Assembly: GCF_902153245.2 (NCBI RefSeq)
Contig: NZ_CABFWF030000018.1
Span: 1 to 64,000 of the forward strand
Direction of reading: 5' to 3'
DNA length: 64,000 nucleotides
Source: Pseudorhizobium endolithicum
Lineage (GTDB): Bacteria > Pseudomonadota > Alphaproteobacteria > Rhizobiales > Rhizobiaceae
The notes under the pieces are model-generated. The model searched no databases. It was not told where the DNA came from and saw only the letters and a list, made by a program, of their open reading frames with translations. The translations under genes were made by a program, and so were the position numbers. Shown piece by piece: positions 8,894 through 19,743 of this stretch (position 1 is the first letter of the stretch; every line of letters begins with the position of its first letter).

Positions 8894-9510
8894 GATCACT
8901 CTACGTCGAGGGTGACAGCCGGCTCCATCGCCTTTCCCCGCGCATCAAGCTCATCCTTCTCATCGTCGTCAGCCTGGCCCTCTTCCTCACCCGCTCCCCA
9001 ATCATGCTGGGCGGTGCGGCCTTCGCCGGCGCTCTTCTCTACGGCTCCCTCGGTATGGGTTGGCGGGAGGGCTGGCTTCGGCTGAGGCCCATCCTGCTGA
9101 CGATTGCGGTGGTGGCGCTGGCGACCCTGATGCTGAACACCGTGGAAGAAGGCGTCGTCGTCTTGCTGCGGCTTACGACGCTGATGCTCGTCGCGGCGGC
9201 CGTGACCGCCACGACGCCGGTCGGCTCGTTCATCGGGGAGATCTCCTCGGCTGCCCGCCCGTTCGAGCGGATCGGCCTCGTGAGGGCGGACGACATCGGT
9301 CTTGCCGTCGGCCTCGTCATCCGCTTTGTGCCCGAGGTCGTCTCACGATACGAGATCCTGCGCCAGGCGCATCGGGCCCGGGGCCTGAAACTGCGGCCGA
9401 TGACCGTGATCGTGCCGCTCACCATCCAGACCCTGAAGAGCGCGGACGAGATCGCGGCGGCCATTGACGCCCGCGGAATCCGCGGGCACAAACCACCATC
9501 CCGATCCTAG
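8890..9510 (+). CDS. bioN: Biotin transporter transmembrane component BioN
   Basis: Energy-coupling T subunit of the BioMNY importer, 206 residues. Hydrophobic helices occur around 18-48, 68-90 and 95-115. The C-terminal coupling region contains the AHRARGLKLRP and ADEIAAAIDARGIRG segments, with the Ala-Arg-Gly motifs that contact the ATPase. It starts inside the bioM stop (ATGA) and ends ten bases before bioY. In the family, this subunit links ATP hydrolysis by BioM to toppling of BioY. Confidence 0.92.
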   Translation: MRSLYVEGDSRLHRLSPRIKLILLIVVSLALFLTRSPIMLGGAAFAGALLYGSLGMGWREGWLRLRPILLTIAVVALATLMLNTVEEGVVVLLRLTTLMLVAAAVTATTPVGSFIGEISSAARPFERIGLVRADDIGLAVGLVIRFVPEVVSRYEILRQAHRARGLKLRPMTVIVPLTIQTLKSADEIAAAIDARGIRGHKPPSRS

Positions 9511-9519
9511 GAGCGCCCC

Positions 9520-10083
9520 ATGAGTACTCGCGATCTCGTCCTCAGTGCCCTTTTCGCCGCGATCATCGTCGCGCTGGGCCTGCTGCCGCCCATCATGCTC
9601 GGCTTCATTCCGGTACCCATCACGGCCCAGTCGATGGGCGTGATGCTTGCGGGTGTCATCCTCGGCGCCAAACGCGGCACGATCGCCGTCCTGCTGGTCC
9701 TGCTGCTTGCGGCCATAGGCCTGCCCGTGCTTTCCGGCGGCCGCGGCGGCCTTGCCGTCTTTGCCGCTCCCACCACCGGCTTCCTCATCGGCTGGGTCTT
9801 CGCCGCCTTCGTCACCGGCTACCTGTCGGAACGTTTCGTGAAGAACTCCCAGGGCGCAATGCTGCAAACCGCAGGCTTCTTCGCGGCGGCCGTGGCGGGC
9901 GGCGTCGTCGTCCTCTATGCCTTCGGCATCAGCTACCTGGCCGTGGTTTCCGGCCTCGGCCTCACCAAGGCTTTCGTCGGCTCGATGGCCTTCATTCCGG
10001 GCGACCTCGTCAAGGCCGCCGTCGCCGCGCTTGCCGGCCGCGCGGTCATGGTCGGCTATCCGCTGCTGCCCGCCAGAGCCTGA
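9520..10083 (+). CDS. bioY: Biotin-binding S component BioY
   Basis: Integral membrane substrate-capture subunit, 187 residues with six predicted helices. The BioY hallmark GGRGGLAVFAAPTTGFLIGW (about 70-89) and the N-terminal PVPITAQSMGVMLAG segment are present. The AGGAGC ribosome site precedes the ATG. It is the last gene of bioMNY and ends one base before the convergent thioesterase stop. Confidence 0.95.
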   Translation: MSTRDLVLSALFAAIIVALGLLPPIMLGFIPVPITAQSMGVMLAGVILGAKRGTIAVLLVLLLAAIGLPVLSGGRGGLAVFAAPTTGFLIGWVFAAFVTGYLSERFVKNSQGAMLQTAGFFAAAVAGGVVVLYAFGISYLAVVSGLGLTKAFVGSMAFIPGDLVKAAVAALAGRAVMVGYPLLPARA

Positions 10084-10084
10084 T

Positions 10085-10516
10085 CTAGTCCAGGAATTCG
10101 TAGAGCCAGTCGCGCAGGTCTTCGGGCAGCGCGACCGGCTCCTTCGACTGCCGGTCGCAGGAGACCCAGAGGATTTCCGCCTCGGCGACGGCGTCGCTGT
10201 CGCCTTCGCGCACCATGCGCACCAGGAAGCCCGCCGATTTGACGCCGATCTTGCTGACATGAACGTCCATCCGCACGTGATCGTGCAGGCGCAGCGCCGC
10301 ATGGAAGGTGCAGGTGATCTTGCCGACGGTGAAGTGAAGATCGTCCGCGGCCGCCGGACGCCGCTTCCAGAAGGAAGCCAGCGCCTCCTCCGCCCGGGCC
10401 AGATAAACGGACTTGAACATCTCGCCATGCAGGTCCACGTCCCGGAACGGAACTTGGAACTCGATGAAATCGGCGGGCTCTTTATCCACGGCACCTTCCA
10501 ACCTGACCGGAAGCAT
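10085..10516 (-). CDS. Acyl-CoA thioesterase, 4HBT hot-dog family
   Basis: A 143-residue protein of the 4-hydroxybenzoyl-CoA thioesterase type, likely cleaving an acyl-CoA or acyl-ACP thioester in the cytosol. The active-site helix region reads FRDVDLHGEMFKSVYLARAEEAL (about 22-44), with the catalytic aspartate position in DVDLHG. The substrate is unknown. The ATG at 10516 gives the usual family length and leaves a promoter gap of 100 bases to the divergent deacetylase gene. A longer in-frame start at 10624 would overlap that gene and is less likely. Confidence 0.75.
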   Translation of the reverse strand: MLPVRLEGAVDKEPADFIEFQVPFRDVDLHGEMFKSVYLARAEEALASFWKRRPAAADDLHFTVGKITCTFHAALRLHDHVRMDVHVSKIGVKSAGFLVRMVREGDSDAVAEAEILWVSCDRQSKEPVALPEDLRDWLYEFLD

Positions 10517-10616
10517 GTAAGCCCATTCCCCGCACCTAAACAAGCACGGCATTCCGGTTGCTTGAAATGGCGCGTGATCTGCTCCATGTCGTGGCAAACC
10601 GGAAAACGAGGCCCGC

Positions 10617-11549
10617 ATGTCCACCCGCCTTCACGAACACGACATCTTCCTGGAGCACCGGACACCGGAAGGGCATCCCGAACGGGCGGACCGGCTGCGC
10701 TCGCTGGCAATCGCGCTCCAGCATCCAAACTTCGAGAAGCTGGACCGCAAGCAGGCGCCGCAGGCCGGCGAGGACGCGGTGCTGCTCGCCCATCCCGAGG
10801 AGCATCTGCGGGCCGTGGTGCGCGAAATCCCGGACGAGGACGAGGTGCGCCAGATCGAGGCGGACACCTATGTGGGACCTAGGAGCCTTCAGGCTGCGCT
10901 GACCGGAATCGGCGGGGCCATGGCCGCCGTGGACGACGTCTTCACGGGCGCCGCCGACAATGTCTTCGTTGCGGCCCGGCCTCCGGGGCACCATGCGGAA
11001 AAGACGAAGGCGATGGGCTTCTGCCTGTTCAACAACGCTGCGATCGCGGCACGTCACGCGCAGCGGGCCTATGGCGCCGAACGGGTGGCGATCGTGGACT
11101 GGGACGTCCATCACGGCAACGGCACGCAGGACATCTTCTGGGACGATCCTTCCGTGCTGTTCTGCTCAACGCACCAGATGCCGCTCTATCCGTGGACGGG
11201 TGCGAAGGACGAAACCGGCACGAAGGGCAACATCGTCAATGCGCCTCTCGAAAAGGACTCGGCCAGCGAGCATTTCCGCGAGGCGTTCCGGACACGCGTC
11301 CTGACGGCGCTGGAGAATTTCCGCCCCGACTTCCTGATCATCTCCGCGGGTTTCGACGCCCACCACCGCGATCCACTGGCGCAGATCAACCTGGTGGGCG
11401 ATGACTTCGACTGGGCGACCGGACGGCTGATGGAAATTGCCGGGAAATATGCGGACAACCGGCTTATCAGCCTGCTGGAGGGGGGCTATGATCTGGAAGG
11501 ACTGGCGGAATCCGCCGGTCTTCACATCTGCAGATTGATGAAGGGCTGA
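10617..11549 (+). CDS. Histone-deacetylase-family amidohydrolase
   Basis: A 310-residue zinc hydrolase of the arginase/deacetylase superfamily (class II HDAC/AcuC/AphA type). The core is intact: the RPPGHHA histidine pair at 125-126, zinc ligands in [11 protein letters not shown] (161 and 163), the second aspartate in [12 protein letters not shown], and the tyrosine in LEGGYD. Bacterial relatives deacetylate acetyl-CoA synthetase, polyamines or small acetyl compounds; the substrate here cannot be told. GAGG precedes the ATG by six bases. It ends two bases before xseB, so both are probably on one transcript, as in other Rhizobiaceae. Confidence 0.88.
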   Translation: MSTRLHEHDIFLEHRTPEGHPERADRLRSLAIALQHPNFEKLDRKQAPQAGEDAVLLAHPEEHLRAVVREIPDEDEVRQIEADTYVGPRSLQAALTGIGGAMAAVDDVFTGAADNVFVAARPPGHHAEKTKAMGFCLFNNAAIAARHAQRAYGAERVAIVDWDVHHGNGTQDIFWDDPSVLFCSTHQMPLYPWTGAKDETGTKGNIVNAPLEKDSASEHFREAFRTRVLTALENFRPDFLIISAGFDAHHRDPLAQINLVGDDFDWATGRLMEIAGKYADNRLISLLEGGYDLEGLAESAGLHICRLMKG

Positions 11550-11551
11550 GG

Positions 11552-11806
11552 ATGACCGATACCGCCGAAACCATTGATATCAGCGGCTACACGTTCGAAA
11601 AGGCCGTGGCGGAGCTGGAAAGCATCGTCGCCAGGCTGGAACGTGGGGACGTGGCGCTGGACGAGTCCATCGCCATCTACGAGCGCGGCGAAGCGCTGAA
11701 AAAGCATTGCGAGAAACTGCTCACGGCGGCGGAAAACCGCATCGAGAAAATCCGGCTCGACCGTGCGGGCAAACCGCAGGGCGCGGAGCCGCTCGACGGG
11801 GAATGA
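11552..11806 (+). CDS. xseB: Exodeoxyribonuclease VII small subunit
   Basis: An 84-residue helical subunit that joins XseA to degrade single-stranded DNA. The conserved [32 protein letters not shown] stretch (about 14-44) covers the typical VxxLExGxxxLExSL core. It follows the deacetylase gene directly. In related genomes dxs comes next; here five genes (TAXI transporter pair, DUF1850, GNAT protein, pirin) sit between. Confidence 0.93.
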   Translation: MTDTAETIDISGYTFEKAVAELESIVARLERGDVALDESIAIYERGEALKKHCEKLLTAAENRIEKIRLDRAGKPQGAEPLDGE

Positions 11807-11860
11807 CGGCCGCAATTAGTTCAAGCTTCTAGGAAGTTTTCCGTTCCGGCCATAAAGCGA

Positions 11861-11889
11861 TTGACGGCCCCCTCCTACTTCCGCATGTT
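11861..11889 (+). promoter_or_regulatory. Candidate promoter of the TAXI transporter genes
   Basis: TTGACG at 11861-11866, a 17-base spacer and CATGTT at 11884-11889, about 37 bases before the chosen GTG start. The -35 is good and the -10 poor, which is common in rhizobia. Confidence 0.4.
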
Positions 11890-11925
11890 TAGCGCCTGCT
11901 GACGATGGCTTTGGGAGGAAAAATC

Positions 11926-12885
11926 GTGAAATCAGGCAAAATCAATCTCATGCTGGCCGCCACGCTGGCCGTGTCCGCGACCTTCGCGTCCGCGGGCGCC
12001 AAGGCGCAGGAGTTCATCAACGTCCTGACCGGCGGCACCTCGGGCGTCTATTACCCGCTGGGCGTTGCGCTTTCAGAAATCTACGGCGAGAAAATCGAGG
12101 GCGCCCGCACCCAGGTGCAGGCGACCAAGGCTTCGGTCGAGAACCTCAACCTGCTGCAGGCCGGACGCGGCGAGATCGGTTTTTCGCTGGGGGACTCGGT
12201 GCAGATGGCCTGGGAAGGAAACACGGAGGCGGGCTTTCCGGGCAAGCTGGACAAGCTACGCGGCATTGCCGGCATCTATCCCAACTACATCCAGATCGTC
12301 GCCAGCCAGGAGTCCGGCGTAAAGTCGCTTGCCGACCTGAAGGGCAAGAGCCTTTCCGTCGGCGCACCGAAGTCCGGAACGGAGCTGAACGCCCGGGCTA
12401 TCTTCGAAGCTGCGGGCATGTCCTACGAGGACCTCGGCAAGACGGAATACCTCCCGTTCGCTGAATCCGTCGAACTGATCAAGAATCGCCAGCTCGACGC
12501 CACGCTCCAGTCCGCCGGCCTCGGGGTTGCTTCGATCCGCGACCTCGCCACCTCGCTGAAGATCAACGTGGTTGCCGTTCCGGCGGCTGACGTCGAGAAG
12601 ATCGGCTCTCCTTACATCCCGGTTACCATTCCGGCCGGCACCTATGACGGGCAGACGGAAGACGTTCCGACGGCTGCGGTTGGCAACTTCCTGATCACCC
12701 ATGAGGGCGTCTCGGAAGAAACGGTCTACCAGATGACGAAGCTGCTCTTCGAGAACCTCGACCGCCTCGCCGCCTCCCATGCCGCCGCCAAGGCCATCGA
12801 CCCGAAGAAGGCCCTGGACGGCATGCCCGTTCCGCTGCACCCTGGCGCCGAGCGCTACTACAAGGAAGCCGGAATCATGCAGTAA
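11926..12885 (+). CDS. TAXI-family TRAP transporter solute-binding protein
   Basis: Periplasmic ligand-binding protein, 319 residues. An N-terminal signal peptide (about 1-25) ends in GAKA before the mature QEF. The TAXI core GGTSGVYYPLG, the VQATKASVENLNLLQAGRGE segment and the later ADLKGKSLSVGAPKSGTE are clear. The GTG at 11926 is chosen because GGGAGGA lies six bases upstream; the ATG at 11905 is in frame but would place this site inside the gene. It works with the fused permease downstream; the ligand is unknown. A stable hairpin after its stop probably keeps this gene more expressed than the permease. Confidence 0.9.
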   Translation: MKSGKINLMLAATLAVSATFASAGAKAQEFINVLTGGTSGVYYPLGVALSEIYGEKIEGARTQVQATKASVENLNLLQAGRGEIGFSLGDSVQMAWEGNTEAGFPGKLDKLRGIAGIYPNYIQIVASQESGVKSLADLKGKSLSVGAPKSGTELNARAIFEAAGMSYEDLGKTEYLPFAESVELIKNRQLDATLQSAGLGVASIRDLATSLKINVVAVPAADVEKIGSPYIPVTIPAGTYDGQTEDVPTAAVGNFLITHEGVSEETVYQMTKLLFENLDRLAASHAAAKAIDPKKALDGMPVPLHPGAERYYKEAGIMQ

Positions 12886-12904
12886 GAGCGCCTCGCTCTC
12901 ATGT

Positions 12905-12946
12905 CCCCGCGGCCCGTCGAAACGACGCCGCGGGGATTTCCTTTTC
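12905..12946 (+). terminator. Intra-operon hairpin between TAXI binding protein and permease
   Basis: CCCCGCGG (12905-12912) pairs with CCGCGGGG (12928-12935). Inside it CGTCG-AAA-CGACG (12915-12927) extends the stem to 13 pairs with a two-base bulge. ATTTCCTTTTCT follows. It lies 20 bases after the binding-protein stop and 32 before the permease start, so a partial terminator or mRNA stabiliser is likely. Confidence 0.65.
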
Positions 12947-12967
12947 TAGCGACAGTTCGAGGAACGC

Positions 12968-15075
<2,108 letters not shown>

Positions 15076-15079
<4 letters not shown>

Positions 15080-15435
15080 GCCTTTGCCTGCTCTACGGAG
15101 GCAAGACGATCATGCTCGCCGTCTCGGCCTTTTCGCTGTCCTGGACGCACTCGGTCCAGAAGACCGAATGGCGGGAGCGATGGAGAATAACGCCGGCGGG
15201 ACTGGAACTGGCCGAAGCCGCCGTCAAAGGCTCGGGCGCCGGCATGGAGCCCGGTCCGGAGGCGGTGCTGCGCGACGGCTGGTGGACCTGGAAACCCGAC
15301 CTCAAGCCGCTTTCCAGCCTGGCACTCGCGGCATCCGGAGCAACAGGCAGCGGATGGAAGCTGTGCCACGACGACGGCTGCCTGGAGGCAGGCGCCGCCA
15401 ACGGCCAAGACGTGGTGCTCCGGCCCTGCGACTGA
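15076..15435 (+). CDS. DUF1850 protein, TAXI transporter partner
   Basis: A 119-residue protein starting inside the permease stop (ATGA). The DUF1850 pattern is readable: LCLLYGGK, then FSLSWTHSVQKTEW, VKGSGAGMEPGPEAVL, DGWW, and a cysteine-containing end (KLCHDDGCLE, RPCD). A short hydrophobic N-terminus suggests export or membrane anchoring. DUF1850 genes are repeatedly found next to TAXI TRAP permeases, so it is likely an accessory part of this transporter; its biochemical role is unknown. Confidence 0.8.
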
Positions 15436-15557
15436 CGTGTCGGCTGCCAGACCGGCAAGGGCCTCTTCACCATAGCGGCCGATACCTCTCCACCATCAAT
15501 CGACTGTTGATACTCCGGCCGTAGAGGTGACGCCAAAGCAATCGCCACGGACGGATC

Positions 15558-16661
15558 ATGGCCGAGATACGCGCATTGAGGGAGGAGGACATCCCGGCTG
15601 TCGCCGGCCTGTTTCACGGGATATTCCGCCGTGGTGAGCCCCCGCCGCCGGGCGTTCTCCTGGACGATCTCCGCGCCGTCTATCTGGAAGACACCGCAGT
15701 CGACCCCCAACTGCCCTCCCTCGTCCATGTCGAGGACGGCCACATTCGCGGCTTCATCGGGCGCCATGCGTTGCCAATGGTCCTGAACGACAGGCCGCTG
15801 CGCATGGCCCTGTGCAGTTCGATCATGGTGGACCATGCCAAGGCCGGACCGCTTGCCGGCGCCAAGCTTCTGAAGTCGGCCCTGGGCGGACCCCAGGACC
15901 TTTCCTTCACCGACACCGCAAGCGACGTCTCGCTGCGCATGTGGCGCGGGCTGGGAGCTGCCGCCCTGCCGCAATACAGCCTCGACTGGATCCGCGTCGT
16001 CAATCCGGCTGCCGCGCTGGCGGATGCCGCCGCTCACCGCCTGCCGTTCCTCCGGCACGCCGCTCCGCTCGCCCGTTTCGCAGACCGCCGGTTCCGGCGC
16101 AACAGGGGCGAGGCGGTGCGCTGGTCCGGCATGGGGCCGACACCCAGCCGCAACGGGACGGTGACGCGTCCGCTCGATGTGGAGGAATTCGCCGCCATCT
16201 TCGACACCTGCACCCGGCGCTTTGCCTTCAGGCCCGGCTGGCCCCCGGAGGCCATCGCCGCATTCGTCCGCAAGGCGATGCCCAAGCCCTCCTTCGGCGA
16301 GGCCGTGATCGGGGGCGTCTTCGACCGTCGGGAAACGCCGATCGGCGCCTTCTTCTACCATCTGCGCCGGCAGTCGACGGCGCGCGTGCTGCAGCTTCTT
16401 GCCTTGCCCGGCCAGGAGGGCCCGGTCCTGGATGCCACCCTGGCCGATGCCGCGGCCCGCGGCGCAAGCACCGTCCGCGGCCGGATGCAGCCCGCCCTCA
16501 TGGAGGCGATGCTCGGCCGCCGCCTCGCACTGTTCCATGCTTCCGCCAGCATCATCCATTCCCGTGACCCGGCGATCACGGCGGCATGTGCCGGCGATGC
16601 ATGTCTCGGCGGACTGGTCGGCGAGCAGTGGAGCCGCCTGATCGGCGGCGAGACAGGCTGA
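15558..16661 (+). CDS. GNAT-like acetyltransferase family protein, function unknown
   Basis: A 367-residue protein whose first about 150 residues resemble a GNAT fold: IRALREEDIPAVAGLF start, then VEDGHIRGFIGRHALPM and an AMALC-like strand before the putative acetyl-CoA loop. The remainder (200-360) is a second GNAT-like half with FYHLRR and LQLLALPGQEGPVLDATLADA. No substrate can be named. It is separated by 122 bases from the TAXI operon and 70 from the pirin gene. It shows no foreign codon pattern. Confidence 0.6.
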   Translation: MAEIRALREEDIPAVAGLFHGIFRRGEPPPPGVLLDDLRAVYLEDTAVDPQLPSLVHVEDGHIRGFIGRHALPMVLNDRPLRMALCSSIMVDHAKAGPLAGAKLLKSALGGPQDLSFTDTASDVSLRMWRGLGAAALPQYSLDWIRVVNPAAALADAAAHRLPFLRHAAPLARFADRRFRRNRGEAVRWSGMGPTPSRNGTVTRPLDVEEFAAIFDTCTRRFAFRPGWPPEAIAAFVRKAMPKPSFGEAVIGGVFDRRETPIGAFFYHLRRQSTARVLQLLALPGQEGPVLDATLADAAARGASTVRGRMQPALMEAMLGRRLALFHASASIIHSRDPAITAACAGDACLGGLVGEQWSRLIGGETG

Positions 16662-16731
16662 CAAGACACCCCGTCGAACTGGCAAAGCCTTCGCGACTGG
16701 CGTAGGCTGCTCCTCCATCAGGAGTTGCCCC

Positions 16732-17655
16732 ATGTCCTTCTTCCCCGGAGCCGATCCGGAAGCCGGCGATCGTTTCGCCTGCGACGCGATCGAGAACCTC
16801 ATCATCCCCCGCTCCAGCGATATCGGCGGCTTTGCCGTCCGGCGCGCCCTGCCGACGCGCCAGCGAAGGCTCGTCGGGCCATTCATCTTCTTCGACCGGA
16901 TGGGACCGGCGCTGCTGCGCGCGGGCGAGGCGCTGGACGTCAAGCCGCATCCCCATATCGGGCTTTCGACGGTCACCTACCTCTTCGACGGGGAGATCAA
17001 GCATCGCGACAGCCTGGGCACGGAACTGGTGATCCGGCCGGGCGACATCAACCTGATGACGGCAGGCCGGGGGATCGTTCACTCGGAAAGGACGCCGGAG
17101 AACCTGCGCGGGCAACCGCTCTCCGTTTCCGGACTGCAGACCTGGCTCGCCCTGCCCGACGATAGAGAGGAGATCGATCCGGCGTTCTCCCATACCGGCG
17201 CCGATCTCATGCCCGTGATCGACAGCGACGGGGCGAGCGGCCGCGTCGTGATCGGCAGCTTCGCGGGGCTTTCCTCGCCCGTTCCGACGTTCAGCGATAC
17301 CCTCTATGTGGACCTGCGGCTCGAGCCGGACCATCGCTTCCCCTTTCCGGCAGATCATGAGGAGCGGGCCCTCTACATCCTCGCGGGCGAACTCGGCGTC
17401 GCCGGCGACCGGTTCGCGGCCGACCAGTTGCTCGTCTTCCGGCCGGGCGACGAGATCACGCTGGAGGCGGGCCCGCAGGGTTGCCACGTGATGCTGTTCG
17501 GCGGCGCCGCGCTGAACTCCAGGCGCCACATCTGGTGGAACTTCGTATCGTCCTCCAGGGAGCGGATAGAGAAGGCCAAGGAAGAGTGGCGGACGGGCCG
17601 CTTCGATATCGTGCCGGGGGATGAAGAGGAGTTTGTCCCTTTGCCCGACAGGTGA
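16732..17655 (+). CDS. Pirin family protein
   Basis: A 307-residue bicupin. The N-terminal cupin carries the metal site: PHPHIGLSTVTYLFDGEIKHRDSLG (His-x-His, later His) and a Glu in HSERTPENLRG. Bacterial pirins include quercetinases and enzyme-binding regulators; the role here is undetermined. The TWLALPDDREEIDPAF segment and the C-terminal cupin with FGGAALN match the family. The gene precedes dxs by about 90 bases. Confidence 0.85.
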   Translation: MSFFPGADPEAGDRFACDAIENLIIPRSSDIGGFAVRRALPTRQRRLVGPFIFFDRMGPALLRAGEALDVKPHPHIGLSTVTYLFDGEIKHRDSLGTELVIRPGDINLMTAGRGIVHSERTPENLRGQPLSVSGLQTWLALPDDREEIDPAFSHTGADLMPVIDSDGASGRVVIGSFAGLSSPVPTFSDTLYVDLRLEPDHRFPFPADHEERALYILAGELGVAGDRFAADQLLVFRPGDEITLEAGPQGCHVMLFGGAALNSRRHIWWNFVSSSRERIEKAKEEWRTGRFDIVPGDEEEFVPLPDR

Positions 17656-17746
17656 AATCCGTTAAGGCATTCACTTGAAAAAGCCTATTTCCTCCTCATG
17701 TTGGAGGGACAGACGCATCCGGAAAGAGCAGAAAAGGCCAGACTCC

Positions 17747-19666
17747 GTGACACCCCTCCCCCAGACTCCGCTGCTCGACACGGTCAAGTTCCCGGCCGAC
17801 CTCAGGATGATCGAGGATCGCGACCTGCCGCAGCTCGCACGCGAGGTGCGCGACGAGATGATCGACGCGGTGTCGAAGACGGGCGGTCACCTCGGCGCGG
17901 GTCTGGGCGTGGTGGAACTGACGATCGCCATCCACAAGGTCTTCAACACACCGGACGACCGGCTGATCTTCGATGTCGGGCATCAGTGCTATCCGCACAA
18001 GATCCTGACGGGACGCCGCGACCGTATCCGTACGCTCCGCCAGGAGGATGGGCTTTCCGGCTTCACCCGCCGCGCCGAGAGCGAGTACGATCCCTTTGGC
18101 GCGGCCCATTCCTCGACCTCGATCTCCGCAGGTCTTGGCATGGCGGTGGCCGCCGATCTGAGCGGATCGAGGCGCCATGTGATCGCCGTGATCGGCGACG
18201 GGGCGATGTCGGCCGGCATGGCGTACGAGGCGCTCAACAATGCGGGAGCGCTGGACGCCCGCCTGATCGTCATCCTCAACGACAACGACATGTCGATCGC
18301 GCCGCCGACCGGGGCGATGAGCGCCTATCTCGCGCGGCTCGCCTCGGGGCGCACCTATATGGGCGTGCGCGAAATCGGCAAGAAGCTGACAGCCTATCTC
18401 GGCAAGGGCGTCGACCGGGCGATCACCCGCGCCGTCGAACATGCTCGCGGCTACATGACCGGCGGCACGATGTTCGAGGAGATGGGTTTCTATCATATCG
18501 GTCCGATCGACGGGCATTCCTTCGAGCACTTGCTGCCGGTGCTGCGCAATGTGCGCGACAACGGCCAGGGGCCGGTGCTGATCCATGTCTGCACCCAGAA
18601 GGGCAAGGGCTATCCGCCGGCGGAGGCCGCAGCCGACAAGTATCACGGCGTCAACAAGTTCGATGTCATCACCGGCACGCAGGCCAAGGCGAAACCGAAC
18701 GCACCGAGCTACACGAGCGTGTTCGGGGAAGCGCTCGTGCAGGAGGCGCGTCTCGACGACAGGATCATCGGAATCACCGCCGCGATGCCGAACGGCACCG
18801 GCATCGACAAGCTGGCAGAGGTTTTTCCTTCCCGCACCTTCGACGTCGGCATCGCCGAACAGCACGCGGTGACCTTCGCCGCCGGCCTTGCGGCGGAAGG
18901 CTACAAGCCGTTCTGCGCGATCTATTCCACCTTCCTGCAGCGCGGCTACGACCAGGTCGTCCACGACGTCGCCATACAAGGGCTGCCGGTGCGCTTCCCG
19001 ATCGACCGTGCCGGCTTCGTCGGCGCCGACGGCCCGACGCATGCGGGTTCCTTCGACACGACCTTCCTCGCCACACTGCCGGGCATGGTGGTGATGGCAG
19101 CCGCCGACGAGGCCGAACTGAAGCACATGGTGCGGACCGCTGCCGCTTACGATGAAGGCCCGATCTCGTTCCGCTATCCGCGCGGCGAAGGCGTCGGAGT
19201 CGAACTCCCGGAGCGCGGGGAAATCCTGGAGATCGGCAAGGGCCGGGTCGTCAAGGAAGGGTCGAGGATAGCGCTTCTCTCCTTCGGCACCCGTCTCAAG
19301 GACTGTCTCATCGCAGCGGAGGATCTCGATGCGGCGGGCCTCTCGACGACCGTTGCGGACGCCCGTTTCGCCAAGCCTCTCGACCACGAGCTGGTCTGCC
19401 GGCTGGCACGCCACCATGACGTGCTGGTCACCATCGAGGAGGGTGCCGTCGGCGGATTCGGCTCGCACGTGCTGCATCTGCTCGCCTCCGAAGGCCTGCT
19501 CGACAACGGCCTGAAGATCCGCTCCATGGTACTGCCGGATGTCTGGATGGAGCAGGCAAGCCCGGACGCCATGTATGCCCGGGCGGGGCTCGACCGGGCC
19601 GGCATCGTCTCCACCGTCTTCAAGGCCCTGGGGCACAAGCAACTCGGCGTTGGCGCTGCCGGATAG
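17747..19666 (+). CDS. dxs: 1-deoxy-D-xylulose-5-phosphate synthase
   Basis: Thiamine-diphosphate enzyme joining pyruvate and glyceraldehyde 3-phosphate, first step of the MEP isoprenoid route; ispE and polyprenyl synthase in this window act downstream. It has 639 residues, the usual length. Visible motifs are GHQCYPHKI, the cofactor motif GDGAMSAG...LNDND, and [16 protein letters not shown]. The GTG at 17747 is chosen because the protein then begins [10 protein letters not shown], as in rhizobial Dxs; an in-frame TTG at 17675 adds 24 unlikely residues. The ribosome site is weak. Confidence 0.95.
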   Translation: MTPLPQTPLLDTVKFPADLRMIEDRDLPQLAREVRDEMIDAVSKTGGHLGAGLGVVELTIAIHKVFNTPDDRLIFDVGHQCYPHKILTGRRDRIRTLRQEDGLSGFTRRAESEYDPFGAAHSSTSISAGLGMAVAADLSGSRRHVIAVIGDGAMSAGMAYEALNNAGALDARLIVILNDNDMSIAPPTGAMSAYLARLASGRTYMGVREIGKKLTAYLGKGVDRAITRAVEHARGYMTGGTMFEEMGFYHIGPIDGHSFEHLLPVLRNVRDNGQGPVLIHVCTQKGKGYPPAEAAADKYHGVNKFDVITGTQAKAKPNAPSYTSVFGEALVQEARLDDRIIGITAAMPNGTGIDKLAEVFPSRTFDVGIAEQHAVTFAAGLAAEGYKPFCAIYSTFLQRGYDQVVHDVAIQGLPVRFPIDRAGFVGADGPTHAGSFDTTFLATLPGMVVMAAADEAELKHMVRTAAAYDEGPISFRYPRGEGVGVELPERGEILEIGKGRVVKEGSRIALLSFGTRLKDCLIAAEDLDAAGLSTTVADARFAKPLDHELVCRLARHHDVLVTIEEGAVGGFGSHVLHLLASEGLLDNGLKIRSMVLPDVWMEQASPDAMYARAGLDRAGIVSTVFKALGHKQLGVGAAG

Positions 19667-19697
19667 GCGGAAGCGTCCCCCAACACCGACAGCAAAA

Positions 19698-19718
19698 CGG
19701 CCGGGACATGCCCGGCCG
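19698..19718. terminator. Bidirectional hairpin between dxs and a chemoreceptor gene
   Basis: CGGCCGGG (19698-19705) pairs with CCCGGCCG (19711-19718) around a five-base loop, between convergent genes. On the minus strand TTTTGCTG follows, so it best serves the chemoreceptor gene. Confidence 0.55.
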
Positions 19719-19743
19719 CTTCAAGCTTGGTCCTGTGACGGCT

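Noticed and set aside
17675..17746. TTG start giving Dxs 24 extra residues
   Set aside because: The extension is unlike Dxs and has no ribosome site; family N-termini fit the GTG at 17747.
17696..19642. Minus-strand open frame opposite dxs
   Set aside because: Low-complexity, charged translation without motifs; dxs on the plus strand is certain.
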